A stretch of 28,733 bases of DNA from Acanthaster planci (GCF_001949145.1 NW_019091585.1:9926-38658), one strand, 5' to 3'; positions 1-10,779 are shown, numbered from the stretch's first letter. The notes: generated by a model from the letters alone, not told the origin. A program made the numbers and translations.

Positions 1-207
1 GGAGGTCGCACGGTCTTTGAACCGGTGGCCGCAGCACGAAAGAAAATCAACTCCGTCGATAAATGGTTGTCCTCCTTTCATACCTTCATGGCGGTTTATC
101 TCGAAAATTACCCTGCCCCGGCCGGAGAATTGCTGAAACACGCGGGGACGATTTGCACAGCGTCGCACCAATTTCCCGGGTTTGGGCAGCGGACCCAGCA
201 AGTGCAA
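1..207 (+). mobile_element. Retroelement gag-like fragment, copy A (truncated at window edge)
   Basis: Near-identical to the stretch beginning about 3730, with only scattered substitutions across roughly 200 bp. One frame reads RKKINSVDKWLSSF followed by VYLENYPAPAGELLKHA. I associate this conserved segment with gag-like ORFs of invertebrate retrotransposons, possibly tyrosine-recombinase (DIRS-like) elements; that family call is from memory and unverified. Relative to copy B, about 37 bp are missing after the CCCGGGTTTGGG motif, so the frame is broken. Similarity stops near 207, after CCCAGCAAGTGC. The left edge is cut by the window. Confidence 0.6.
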
Positions 208-3029
208 GTTAAGTTTTGGGGGACAAAAATCTAATTACAACTCTGCATTGATGGGGAAATTGTGGTTCAAAATGTAGTTAAAAAAATTTTATTCACGATG
301 GTAAAAGTAGGCCTACATGTAGGTCTAAATTTAGGGCTTTTTCTTTCATGGAAGAGCGATAAGCTGTATGCAAGCAAAACACCACAAGTGTTGCGGGTAG
401 GACAGTTTTTCCAGTTTGTTCGTGACGTCATAGATGTATACTTTTCTTGGTCAAGAGAGGGAGCTCTTGGCGCGCCAACATCGTGACATTTCTTGTTAAC
501 TGAAGGAAATCGTCAAAGATTTCCTTTGATTTTGCTTCATATTTGAGACGCCCAATGTTGTGAGTACATATAATTGCTTTGGGATTTAGATAAAGGTTTA
601 GAGATTATTGCGTATAAAGGCGAGTAATAATTACAGTCATTAGACATAGTTACTTTGGGTCAACTTTTTGGGGTAAGATTTGGGTAACATTAGCGATACA
701 CGTTTTATAGATGTGACATGGTTCTCGACATCAATTGCTTCAGTTTGCTTGGCTTACTGTCAACCAAGGTTAATTTCTGGTGCCTTGCATGTTAATTTTA
801 ATGTAAACATTGATATACTAGGTCACGTGTACATGTAGTTGTTAATGAGGAAATAATTCACGGACACAATTCCATCAGTTTGGGGATCAAATCAGTCCGT
901 TTAATTCATTTTGTTCTCATTGTAATTGATTCGTATGTGCCCAAGTGTATTTTGCCATGATTCTAGAGACTTACTGTATTTTTTGGTTTTATATTACTTG
1001 CAGATTGAACCGTACGTACATACATAGTCAAAGTTGGTACTGGTACAATGCAAGGGTAAACAGTAATTCGTCATCAAGGGAGTTCTTTTTGTCGTCATCC
1101 GTCACAACAAGTATCGCTGGGATATACTTGCCAAAAAATAAATGTCTAACAGCTGAACTGCAGACAACAATCGAGCACTTTTGGAATGCTTTCTGTTATT
1201 TGTCTGATCCAGCGGCGTCGACCATCGAGCACGTTAAAGTGCCAGAGTTTTAACTCCGGTGTCCTTACTCCATGCCGCCAGTCGTCTGTCACGTTCGTTT
1301 AGCGGGAAACTTTGAATTGAACTTGTCTGATTTTGAAGGTAAAGGTAATTTGAATTTGGGGGATTTGAAAATTTGTGCCATGTTAGCAGCTATTTCATTT
1401 CTTTAAATGAGACCTTTCTTTCTCTCTGTTCGTAAATAACATTGCCAGACCCAAATTCTTTTCACAATTGGATTAAGCTCATTGCTAATTGTATTTGAGA
1501 AAAATAGAATCCGTAAATAGTAACAGAGCGGGCAAAACTACTGCTGATTTTTGTCGAAGCTGTCTTCGTAAGCAGTGGTTTTCTAACGTTTCGGTACGAT
1601 TTTTGGAGGTCTGAACCAAAGAACTCGAGTTATCCTGAATTTTAGTGCGCTATGGAGAAGAAAGATTTGAAGTTTTCAGATTTGTTGACAGTTTTTCGCA
1701 AGATGCATATTTTTCTCTTCCGTTTCCATATCGACCTCAACTCAACACTGGTTATAGGCCTACGTTAATTCCTGCATTACTCGCCGAGCACGATTTCCTC
1801 ATCAACAATTTTGTGGCTAAAATGATTCGCATTCATGTCGCATTTTGTCACGATTCTGTGTTGTTTGTTTTACGAATTCAGTTGAAGCCTTCTTCAATAC
1901 ATACACAAAGTCCAATGTAATCAGTTTTGAATTTCATGCACACCAAGTCAGAATGAGAGGCATGAATAAAACTGCCGCAATAGTTTAAATCGTTTTTGCT
2001 TATTTGTCGAACGGAAGTAAAACGCAATATGCCGTGACCCTGCAGCCTGTTGATTAGAAAGACTGTCTGGGTGTTGGCAGCATCCGGGTTTCATATCCAT
2101 TGACTCATCCCCTTTTGGGATAATATTCGCAGTGAATATTCGCTTATTTCCGCTTCCTGTAAAAAGTCATGATATTCTCGCAACTGGGGTTTTTACAAAG
2201 CAAAACCAATAAAGGTAAAGCCAGCGCTGAACTAAAGACCATCCTAATGCTAATTAGCTTGCAAAAGTGTTTTAAAGCCAAATTCATGAACTTAAGAATC
2301 TGGATCATGCTGTGATTTTATTCTGTCACGGCAGTTCATTACCTAGCCGAAAGTCCAGTTGATATTCGAGTGGTGGAGAATTCAGTAGGATTTAATGATA
2401 CCGATCATCGGTACTCACTGTTGAGGACATTAAATGAAGGTGTTACATAAAATGACCTTATATCACTTTTTAATGAAAAAGTTTTCTACTTTTCGCTTTG
2501 TCATGTATGTCATCACTAATACTAATGTCCTTTGCAAAGACATATGTTGGCTATATCTTCAGGAAAATCCCTAGAAGAAATATTTTAACGATTTATGTTT
2601 CATGCGATGCGTGCTATGTTGACAACACGCCGTTCGGCGTTTCCATGCGGCATTCGCAAACATCGAACACTAGCTACGGCGTTTCACCACAGCCTCTTTC
2701 GATCGAATTAGAAGCCGATGATAGTGGCAGGGGACGGGACTGGAACATGGCTTTCCCTGTCATGCACCACCCCGTATAATCTACGTGAAAACTACATTGG
2801 TATACCGACAGCATCAGGTGAACCACGGGTGAGCATACATGTTCGTGCAATGAATAGTGCGGGCAAAGCCATGCTGCAACAGAGCAACTGAACCACTACG
2901 AGTTCTTAGTTCTTTTCAAATCGATAGTCATCCAACCCCCCAAAAAATCTTTGAGGGATCAGTCAGTCCTAGTTGCGGTCAAGAATTGTACCCGTACATT
3001 CGGTCTGCATAGACCCCCACTTCACACTA
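208..3029. other. Intergenic stretch with no supported gene
   Basis: The longest open frames here are under about 105 codons, show no recognisable domain, lack splice-supported continuity and have AT-rich codon use like the surrounding DNA. Minor structure includes a direct repeat of AATATTCGC near 2126-2150 and the perfect palindrome TACCGATCATCGGTA near 2400. TAGGCCTA palindromes occur near 308 and 1755. I see no RNA gene. Confidence 0.6.
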
Positions 3030-3092
3030 TGTGGTCATAGCTCCAGGCATATGGTGCCTTTTTCCCATATGCACCTGGTGCATACAGACACA
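3030..3092. repeat. Imperfect hairpin of about 63 bp
   Basis: The arm CCAGGCATATGG pairs with CCATATGCACCTGG across a roughly 10-nt pyrimidine-rich loop. The outer bases TGTGGTCATAG and GCATACAGACACA extend the pairing with mismatches. It could be the folded core of a miniature inverted-repeat element or a solitary palindrome. No target duplication was identified. Confidence 0.45.
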
Positions 3093-3709
3093 AAGTAAAA
3101 TGTCGGTGTTCTTTTGAACACGATTAATTACAGGCGTTTGGATACGATTCTTCAGTTTGCAGTTAATGGGTACTTACCCCACAACAATGTAAAAAATGCA
3201 AACGACTCTCAAAATCCAGAATCCAATGAGAAGAAATTCAGAGGCCAGTTAGCACGCGCAATATAAGCTGCCGATCGTAGGCCTACCAGTAGTCCACAGT
3301 ACGGTATTCAGCTCAGGCGACCAAAACTTCTATGGGCGTTTTCCAAACGAGTCTAACCTGAATCCGTATTGTATCCGCTGAGTGAAGTGACACATGTAGG
3401 CCTAGTATATTGCTCCGCAGTGACTGAGGGACGACCTCCATGAATATCCTTTTTACCCAAATTGTTATCGAGGTTTTGTGTCCAACGTGGTCTAACCATT
3501 GTAAATCAATATAAGTTTGAGCCTGATGCTCACAACATTTCCACACTGCTTTAGTTGTTTCTAAACGTAAGGACTATCCGGCTACTGCGAACGAAGATCA
3601 ATGTAATCCGTCAACGCCGTCGAGATTTCTCATACAGGCGGGGAAAACCCCTAGCATTCCAGGCCAATTATTTCACGGTACCGTATCGATTTCGCCCATG
3701 AGGGACAGA

Positions 3710-4060
3710 AATGATGCTGTCCCTTGAGGGAGGTCGCATGGTCTTTGAACCGGCGGCTGCAGCACGAAAGAAAATCAACTCCGTCGATAAATGGTTGTCC
3801 TCCTTTCATACCTTCATGGCGGTTTATCTCGAAAATTACCCTGCCCCGGCTGGAGAATTGCTGAAACACGCGGAGACGATTTGCACAGTCGCACCAATTT
3901 CCCGGGTTTGGGTAGCGAGCCTACAATGAGCCTTCTGCCTGAACTAGGCAGCGGACCCAGCAAGTGCGTGGGCGGACATGGATCTCGAGTTATGGGCGAC
4001 TGTTGCTGCGGCGTCAGGCGGGTTTGGCGCTTCACATACGCGGACATTTCTGGGTAGTGA
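3710..4060 (+). mobile_element. Retroelement gag-like fragment, copy B (decayed)
   Basis: Contains the same conserved segment as copy A (RKKINSVDKWLSSF, then VYLENYPAPAGELLKHAE) at 3757-3880. Past a frameshift near 3885-3925, a second frame reads AADPASAWADMDLELWATV, as expected for the downstream part of the same gag-like protein. In-frame stops before that block show the copy is dead. A further weak continuation may reach about 4330 (Cys-rich frames around 4177-4330) but is too degraded to delimit. Assignment to a retroelement gag is inference from the conserved repeat structure and remembered similarity; no reverse transcriptase is visible in the window. Confidence 0.6.
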
Positions 4061-5020
4061 GGCTGGTGGTGGTTCGGTGCGGACCGCGAATGGGGACAGG
4101 GTTTAGGGCATAGCCTAGGGTTGGGAATTTTGTTTCGCGTTTAAGGGTACTCTCCGTAGCGGATCGCGGATTTGAGTTGGCTACAAGTACTGATGAGTCA
4201 GCAGGCCGGCGTGTGGTTTGCCAGCAACATACGCCATACCAGGGTGCGTACCTCCAGCGCGTTGCTGGTTGCCTATCTCACATGCCTGCGCACCATGCCC
4301 GAACCTTGCACACACTCCACTTGAAATTTGCTTTCGACATAGCTGCAACCCTTAATTTTATTAAAACGCACCTTTGTGTCTCAGTTAACCACTTTTTAAG
4401 CTTTTGCTACACTCTTTCAAAGGCTATTTCAACGCCTTATTAGTATGCTAACGGGTGTTTCAATATTCTTAATGAAAATTGAGAACATCCCAGGAAGAAA
4501 GCTCAAGTGTCACTTTGGTTTGCACAGCATAAAGTCATGAATTTTTGTTTTTTTCTGAACTGAATATTCTTCTTTTCTGATTCATTGTTGTTTACGTGCA
4601 CAACAGTGTGCAATCATGAATCCCTTTCTCAGAAATGTTTCAGTAAATAAAATCTGGATACACAGTGTTAAATACAAGGTTTTCCGTGATTTCTTGGATA
4701 ACTGCGGGCGCTGTTGCTGCAATGTCATTCAGGGAAGACTTTTGTTAAAAAGTGCATTTTCGATGCATTTGACCAAATAGGAGTACATGTATGAAACGAA
4801 TTTGCATACTTTGAAGAAGAATACAAAGTTTAAAAAAAATAGTGTTTAGGAATATGCACAAAAATGGGGAGCATGCATGGTTTTGTGAAACATGCACGAT
4901 AATTATGTCAAAGCTGCATCCACTGGGCACTGCATATTAACATCCATATTTTGCACTGCTTGGCTGGAAATGACATATAACCATGCCCTCGTGCTCACAT
5001 CCCTAGTCTTTGGAACTAAA
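4061..5020. other. Intergenic stretch, possible retroelement tail then nothing recognisable
   Basis: The first 270 bp may be further decayed retroelement sequence (GC-richer than the surroundings, Cys-containing frames, no clean ORF). From about 4340 the sequence becomes AT-rich, with only short unrelated frames and no gene or RNA signature that I can support. Confidence 0.4.
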
Positions 5021-5161
5021 GGCTTGTTTGTTTATCACAGTTCCAGATCGCGGATCAGTGATCTTGAGCTGGGTCACTTACACCAGAACCGTCCTAACGG
5101 ATTGTGCGAACCAGCTTTTGGATCACTGATCGCGATCCAGATCCGTATGAACAAACAGGCC
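5021..5161. mobile_element. MITE-like foldback element, about 141 bp
   Basis: The two ends are inverted copies: the left begins GGCTTGTTTGTTTATCACAG and the right, reverse-complemented, begins GGCCTGTTTGTTCATACGG. The inner arms are stronger: ATCGCGGATCAGTGATC on the left against ATCGCGATCAGTGATC on the right, each followed by AGCTGG a few bases further in. Almost the whole element folds back on itself. The GGCCTGTTTG terminus is reminiscent of PIF/Harbinger (Tourist-like) ends, but no clear 3-bp TWA target duplication is seen, so the superfamily is open. Confidence 0.7.
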
Positions 5162-6873
5162 CAGTTGTGCGTCTTGGAGCCCATCCCGATTCACCCATGT
5201 GCACAAATGGCCTTGGCGGCAATAACTGTGAGCGGGCCATTGGAAACGTAAAGGGCTGTGGCTTTGATCATTTTCTCTCAGGTTTTCTGACTCTCTTCAG
5301 TACTTGATTCAGTTAAATCGTTTTTCTTATAAAACAGCACGAAAGGAAACCGGCTAAGATACGGCGATCTCGTGCGCACAGGGAATGTCGTGATTTAAAA
5401 ATATTCTTTTTACACTAACAGTCCCGCTTAGATTAGAAACTAAAAGCAAAAACAATTTAATGAGATTTTATGAAGAAAAAAATGAACGAAGACACAAAAG
5501 CTGAGAGAAAATTATCAACATCACACGCCACACGTTTTCCATGGCACGCTCACACTTCTTGCTGCCAAGGCCAGCTGTACGCTGCCTGCATAATTATGAG
5601 TTCATTAGTGAAAGGTATATTTACACGAGTGAGACGGTAAAAATAATTTGTACAACGCATCATGCATTAGAGGAAACAACCTACATATCCAGCTGTCACT
5701 CAACCGTGTACTCGACTGGTCCCCGTCCTTATAGTAGTATAGATACCAGTAGCTGGCAGCAGTTTAACGCGTGCGATTTGCCCCATCAATTTGGATGCTG
5801 AATATTTCGGTTTTATCTGGCCTATAGCAATGCTTTAGCATGAAACACGTTTCAGTAAGGAACGCAAAAAGGCAGAGATACCCTTCCTTGCTAATCATCT
5901 GATGATCACAGTGTGCTAATTTATTTTTCAGTGATTATCAAAAAATCATTTTGCAGCAACGTATTTCAAATCAATAATTATATGTGTTAAACTCTAGATA
6001 GATGAACAATATACAAACAGTTATTTTCGCTAAAGAATAAAGCCGATATATGCTTGCACTCTTGCTTGATTGGTGTATTGAGCAGGCATCTTTTCCTCGT
6101 TTACATACACTCGGCAGGACTGCCGGATACTTTCGGCCTACATTCGGAGGACATCTGTAAGACGTCTAAGGACTATGCACGGGATGTGAACCCGTCTAAA
6201 TCTTTTACATGATGGTTCCAATTTTCCACCAGGCAATTCAGGTTATTTGTTGCGAAACCACTATGGTACAGTTATGAGGTAAAGGACACGATGAATGCAG
6301 TGTTGAAGGAAAGTTTTATTATTAACTAATCAGTTGTCAGGAACAGACTTGTTTGCTAATTTTACTTGATGAACGACCGTTAGGCAATGCACAAGTCTCA
6401 TCAGTGTACAGACAAGCACATATGCACTTCAGTTCCTCTTGTAATTAAACCTAGCCTTTAGCTAATACATAAACTTAATTAGTGTAGTGTCAGTTTGCGA
6501 TGGAAACCTGGTCACGGCCAAGTGCAAAAAGGTTAACAGATGATTCCACGCTTTTGTGGAAAAAACCTAATAATTTCTCTTTGGCTAAAGTGCACGATGG
6601 TATCGCACAATAATGCCATAGTTAACGTTGTTAAAAGTAATGCCAGTATTGCTGTCTGCAGTGGGCAGACATGTACCAATTTCCTTACATTTGGACGGAG
6701 GTAAAGAAAAGACTGGATATATCACACAATGATCAGACAACTGTTCTCGTTGTAACAAGCCTTTTTTGCGAATTAAATTTGAATAGTTTTGAACATATCT
6801 CGAGATCCTAGTTTATTTAACTTTGCCAAAAGAAAAAATGAAAGTTGGCTGACGCAATATTTCTTATTATCTT
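5162..6873. other. Intergenic stretch with no supported gene
   Basis: Only short, uncharacterised open frames occur (up to about 86 codons). There is no domain, no splice-consistent exon chain and no RNA motif that I can recognise. Composition is AT-rich throughout. Confidence 0.5.
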
Positions 6874-7056
6874 GATATCATGTGCATTTCAGACCGACCC
6901 GCGTTATGTGTCATTTAGCACGTTTTTACATATTGATATCTTGCGCATTTCAGACCAACCCGCGTTATGTGTCATTTAGCACGTTCTTACATATTGATAT
7001 CTTGCGCATTTCAGACCAACCCGCGTTATGTGTCATTTAGCACGTTTTTACATCTT
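6874..7056. repeat. Tandem repeat, 61 bp x 3
   Basis: Three consecutive 61-bp units each begin GATATC and contain GCATTTCAGACC and GTTATGTGTCATTTAG. Units differ at only a few bases (for example ATGTGC in the first against TTGCGC in the next two). A diverged relative sharing the GTGCATTTCAGACCAAC core lies at 18599-18687, so the repeat belongs to the duplicated GPCR 3-prime flank. Each unit contains a splice-acceptor-like TTTCAG, which is probably coincidental. Confidence 0.9.
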
Positions 7057-7619
7057 GATATCATATACTGCTTTAGGAGAACCGCACAAAAGACACTTTC
7101 TTATGTTTGTATTGCTGCTTTTCAATATGTGATGCTCAAAACTTCAATTTTTTTCTTTGCCAATTGTCGGCTTTTCTGTGTCAATTGTACAGTTTGGATT
7201 TTCGTGATCTTTATTTGTTAGTTTTAAGGCGCCTTTCCATATTATATCCGTTTTTGTATGCGTTGCGTACACGATGCGCTCATACCTGTCATTTTCACGG
7301 TCACAAAAATCGACTCCATAAACCTGAAACAGGTGTACGTTGCCTTCGGCCGTGAAAATCGCCCCGGGAGCGCAAGTGTTGACGCGCATATGAAAAGGCG
7401 TCTTCGATCAAAAATAAATCAAAAAAAGCTCTGATCGTTTTAACTTTATAATTTCAAATAATGTGATCAATCTTTTTTACCATTTGTTAATGACATGAAT
7501 TCCAAACCAAATCTAAAGAAAATTATTCAAAGACATCACTGTCTTCATGAGCTTTTTTCCCGCAAAGACTGCATTAACCCCCAGGTAACAGATCGACATA
7601 GTAAACACCACTCGTGGTT
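7057..7619 (-). other. 3-prime flank of the intact GPCR
   Basis: No separate gene is supported. The minus strand carries AATAAA at about 7209-7214 (TTTATT on the plus strand), some 400 bp beyond the GPCR stop, which could serve as a poly(A) signal. The last 40 bp before the stop are alignable to the other two GPCR copies. Confidence 0.4.
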
Positions 7620-8642
7620 TCACTGTGGAAATATCTCGTTGTTAACTCTGTTCTGATTACCATGCTCACTAAAACAACTGCAACAAGCCACCTTTAATCC
7701 CTGTCGGAATTTCTTGTACTTAAACCCATAGATAACAGGATTGATAACAGAGTTCATGTAATACAGAAATTTGCAGATGTTTTCGACAAGTTCATAGCCC
7801 TTTGAACTACACAAAGAAGGTAAAGCCTGATCTTTTCCATCCGGGCATAAGTTGTAAACAACATAGGCAGGTGTCCAAAGGATGATTAGAGCTCCTAAGA
7901 CAATTAGCAGCATGTTGACAAGGCGCTGTCTAGCAATTACAAGATCGTAGGCTGCTGCCCTTGCATGCTGCAGGTTCAGGGCTTTGGCTTGTCTTTTGAG
8001 AGTTACTTGCATCTTGTAGTATGCCACGCTCATCACTGTTATGGGCAGTGCATAGCCAAAAAGGGTAGAGAACACTTGTACAGGTGGAAGTATTTTGCTT
8101 TGATAATGGTTCGCTGTGCACGCCTTCCTAGGAAGATCGCTCGGCTCATGGACGAAGAGAAAAGGCACGGCGGAAATGAAAGACGTTACCCAGATCAAAG
8201 CAGTCAGGATTTTCATCCGTGTTGCTGTAAGTCTCCTTGCATAGTGCAGGGGATGGAGTATTGCAACATATTTCTCAAACGTGACTAGACAGAGATTGTA
8301 AGCTGACGCGTTGGACAAAACCCATGAAAAGAACCTTGAAGCGAACAGTCGACAGAAAAGTTGTTTTCCAGTTAAGCTTGCTGGAATGTGCGCAACCATG
8401 GAACATGCTGAAGAACGCGTTAAATAGAAGAAAATGATTTCAACACCCTGAAGCATATCGGCCACAGCCAAATTCACCAGCAAGACATTGGTTATGGTGT
8501 GTAGAAATTTCACGCGTAGAATGACGAAGCACACTAGGAGGTTTCCAAAGACACCGGTGAGTCCTGCTGCTACCATCAACTGACAGCCCCATCTGCTTTC
8601 AATGAGCTGCTCACTGTCATTGAATTGGGAAGTAGAATTCAT
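7620..8642 (-). CDS. Rhodopsin-like (class A) G-protein-coupled receptor, intact, intronless
   Basis: A 340-residue seven-transmembrane receptor at the plasma membrane; the ligand is unknown. The ATG at 8642 is chosen because the following M-N-S-T block, with an N-glycosylation site, is conserved in the third copy. The upstream in-frame Met codons (to 8765) are frameshifted or lost there. Visible landmarks are: GN at residues 33-34 (TM1), LAVAD at 58-62 (TM2), Cys97 at the top of TM3 with a partner Cys175 in loop 2, EKY at 123-125 in place of D/ERY, and Trp151 and Pro160 (TM4). They continue with Pro200 and Tyr208 (TM5), WTP at 256-258 in place of CWxP (TM6), NPVIY at 301-305 (TM7) and a CCSC cluster at 320-323, a likely palmitoylation site. 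The length is typical of small-ligand or peptide receptors. It is the only one of three tandem paralogues with an unbroken frame. Subfamily cannot be fixed by eye; an echinoderm-type lineage-expanded receptor is likely. Confidence 0.9.
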   Translation of the reverse strand: MNSTSQFNDSEQLIESRWGCQLMVAAGLTGVFGNLLVCFVILRVKFLHTITNVLLVNLAVADMLQGVEIIFFYLTRSSACSMVAHIPASLTGKQLFCRLFASRFFSWVLSNASAYNLCLVTFEKYVAILHPLHYARRLTATRMKILTALIWVTSFISAVPFLFVHEPSDLPRKACTANHYQSKILPPVQVFSTLFGYALPITVMSVAYYKMQVTLKRQAKALNLQHARAAAYDLVIARQRLVNMLLIVLGALIILWTPAYVVYNLCPDGKDQALPSLCSSKGYELVENICKFLYYMNSVINPVIYGFKYKKFRQGLKVACCSCFSEHGNQNRVNNEIFPQ

Positions 8643-9040
8643 AGTCTTTTTTTCAGATGCTGCAGATAATGAATAGTTAAGTGAAGTTATCCCTGTGTAC
8701 GTGTAATCAGAATGTTCAATGATTTCTTGTACCACAATCCTCTTCTGGAACAGCATTCTGTCCAACTTTTAGTATTTTGTGAAACAAGCTTCAGCAAGGG
8801 AGCTCTGCTAACTCCCCCTTCATGCACAACTAACATTTTAGTCTGCTGTTCAGCGTCCATCGGAAAAATGCGGATGATAGGCGTTTGCGTGACAGAGAGG
8901 CGCAGGTAATTAGAAACATGTCCGACGGTCACTTATAGCAATAGAACGGCCTTCTTCATTTGACATTGACGAATCCTCAAGCCATCCTGCCGAGCACAGG
9001 GAATAAGTGGCTTGCAACCGTGATCATCGTACAAATTAGG
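8643..9040 (-). promoter_or_regulatory. Conserved upstream region of GPCR copy 1
   Basis: Noncoding sequence immediately 5-prime of the receptor. The 8643-8770 part aligns to 19815-19940 of copy 3 but not as a shared reading frame, consistent with 5-prime UTR. The 8838-9035 part aligns with 14695-14885 and 20017-20240; shared blocks include GACAGAGAGGCGCAGGTAATT (here and in copy 2) and GGCTTGCAAC. A donor-like AAGTGA conserved on the minus strand in copies 2 and 3 leaves room for an upstream noncoding exon. Promoter or UTR function is inferred from this conservation. Confidence 0.5.
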
Positions 9041-9210
9041 ATTTATTGCTCAAAGATTAAGGCTGCATCCAATCTCTTGTCTAGAGCTAGAGCTAGGTCT
9101 AGGTCTTCGCTCCATTGGAAATGCGTGGATACGTGTAGACGATAGACCTAGCCGTAGGGTGCTCTGGAAGCCCGTTTCGGAGACGGCCTAAATTCCAAAC
9201 TTCTAGTCCG

Positions 9211-9356
9211 CACTCGACAGTCGGTTGCTCTATTCAGCAGAGACGTCGCACTAAACATCATAATCGAATTTGCTATACAGGACTTGTATGTACGTTAAGT
9301 TTGAAAAGACAAAATTGCACGTTTATCCAAATCCTCATTAATGAAATCAAATGTTA
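9211..9356. repeat. Duplicated noncoding block shared by units 1 and 2 (left part)
   Basis: Begins CACTCGACAGTCGGTTG and aligns to 15260-15395 (CACTCGACAGTCGGTTG, TATTCAGCA, GCAGGACTTGTAT, ATCCAAA). It is part of the segmental duplication. No coding potential is retained, and I do not see this block in unit 3. Confidence 0.75.
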
Positions 9357-9912
9357 AATATCGGTCACATTGCTTTTATAGAAAATTGGACACTGGTCAT
9401 TATTACCCATATAATGACCAACGTGACAGTTTCTCATCAGAGTTATAAAAAATCGTCTTTCGGGAGCTCAGTTCCACCTCGAGAATACTCAGAGTAAAAA
9501 AAAGGCGTCGATGAGGGCGGCAAAACAAATCTAACGTTTCGATGATGTTATGCGCTTGTTCTCCCAGAGTTTCTGGACTCAGTTGCGGCCCGGCGTGCCA
9601 TAACCCGGGTTACCCCGGTTCAAATTGGGATGGTTCAACTTTACCGTAAGACCCAGTGTAAAAGCAATTCCAAGTCGCTCTCAATGTCCGACCTCTTTCA
9701 ATTCAAAGTTAAGTGCAAGCAAACACAGCGCTCACGCGGGCGGACGCGTTCACCCCGAGTAATGGAACAGTCGTATAATAATATGCAAAGCTGTAGTGTA
9801 AAGTCATCAAAACAGGTTTCTATATTGGACGCCCCCAACGTCTTTTGTTTTCAGTTTGCATGATGTGAAGGAAGTCTTCAACTTGTGCTTTTAAGAGAAA
9901 TTATGAATTTAA
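9357..9912. mobile_element. Insertion of about 555 bp in unit 1 relative to unit 2, bounded by TTAA
   Basis: In unit 2 the block ending AAATGCTAA runs straight into GTCGGTTGCAAGC. In unit 1 the equivalent bases are separated by about 555 bp, with TTAA at both junctions. That fits a TTAA-duplicating insertion (piggyBac-type), but I find no terminal inverted repeats, so a deletion from unit 2 is an alternative. Inside, TGGTCATTA and TAATGACCA form a perfect 9-bp hairpin near 9394-9420. No ORF of note. Confidence 0.4.
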
Positions 9913-10260
9913 GTCGGTTGCAAACTATAATTCGAAAGTATTATGAGTAAGGCACGAACACCACACGCGTGCGTTCTTACACTTTGACCTTAAGTTTGGA
10001 ATGTACGTAAACTCAGTCGGTACATAGTGCGTGCAACTATACAGCCTGCCAGCGACGGTGGTGTGAAACGTTTCATATAACGGCTTACTCGTGTTACATA
10101 CATTTGTTTCTTTGTATAGTCAGTATAAGTTCCTTGAGTCTTTTTAATGGTAAAAAAGTAGTTCCTACGGCCAAACCGTGCTATCACTTGTATCACTTTC
10201 AACGCACTACTGATCATTCCTGTACTTGAAAAATTCTTCGCTTACGCTATCCTATTTCAC
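9913..10260. repeat. Duplicated noncoding block shared by units 1 and 2 (right part)
   Basis: Aligns to 15396-15720. Shared strings include GTCGGTTGCAA, AGTTTGGAATGT, CAGCCTGCCAGCGA, GTGGTGTGAA and AAGTAGTTCCTAC. No ORF is conserved between the copies, so this is noncoding duplicated DNA. Confidence 0.75.
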
Positions 10261-10779
10261 CCGCCGAAAACGTCTTGCTACGGTGAGCGGGGAAGTCAAT
10301 GCACATGCGTGTTTTGAAATCGTCTGCTGACGAAAAAGGGTGTTTGTCGTCTCCTGCTCGGAACAGTGGATGCTGAAAGTGTAAAACCGAAAAAAAATCC
10401 TCATTTACTAGTGTAATAGACATTACTCTCTCAACCTCTTACAGTGAAGAGCAACAAATTATTGAGACCACTTTGAACAAAATTAAGAGCCATATCGTTT
10501 CGGGTTTAAATCTCTATCTGGCCCAAACTTGTTTGGGCGAAAAGTTTCATGAGGATGTTGCCAGTCACAGATTATGAGTGGTCTTCTTTTTTGAAAACGG
10601 CGGCGACAGGTCGCCCCCTTTCTCCTTTATAAGCGTCAGATCGGCCCTTAAGCACAGAATTTCTGCGCAAGCCTTATAGAATCCTCTCTTACGGAGCCCA
10701 TGAAATAGATTCTGTGGTAACGGTACCTCATAAGCGCAGAGTTCCACAGTAAGTAGTGCCGTGAAATTAGACTCGGGCT

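Noticed and set aside
6874-7056. CRISPR-like or coding repeat interpretation of the 61-bp array
   Set aside because: Units are contiguous without unique spacers and the context is a eukaryotic genome; it is a minisatellite.
8643-8765. Longer N-terminus for the intact GPCR from the Met at 8765
   Set aside because: The extension is frameshifted and lacks its Met in the third copy, whereas M-N-S-T is kept; the extension is probably 5-prime UTR.
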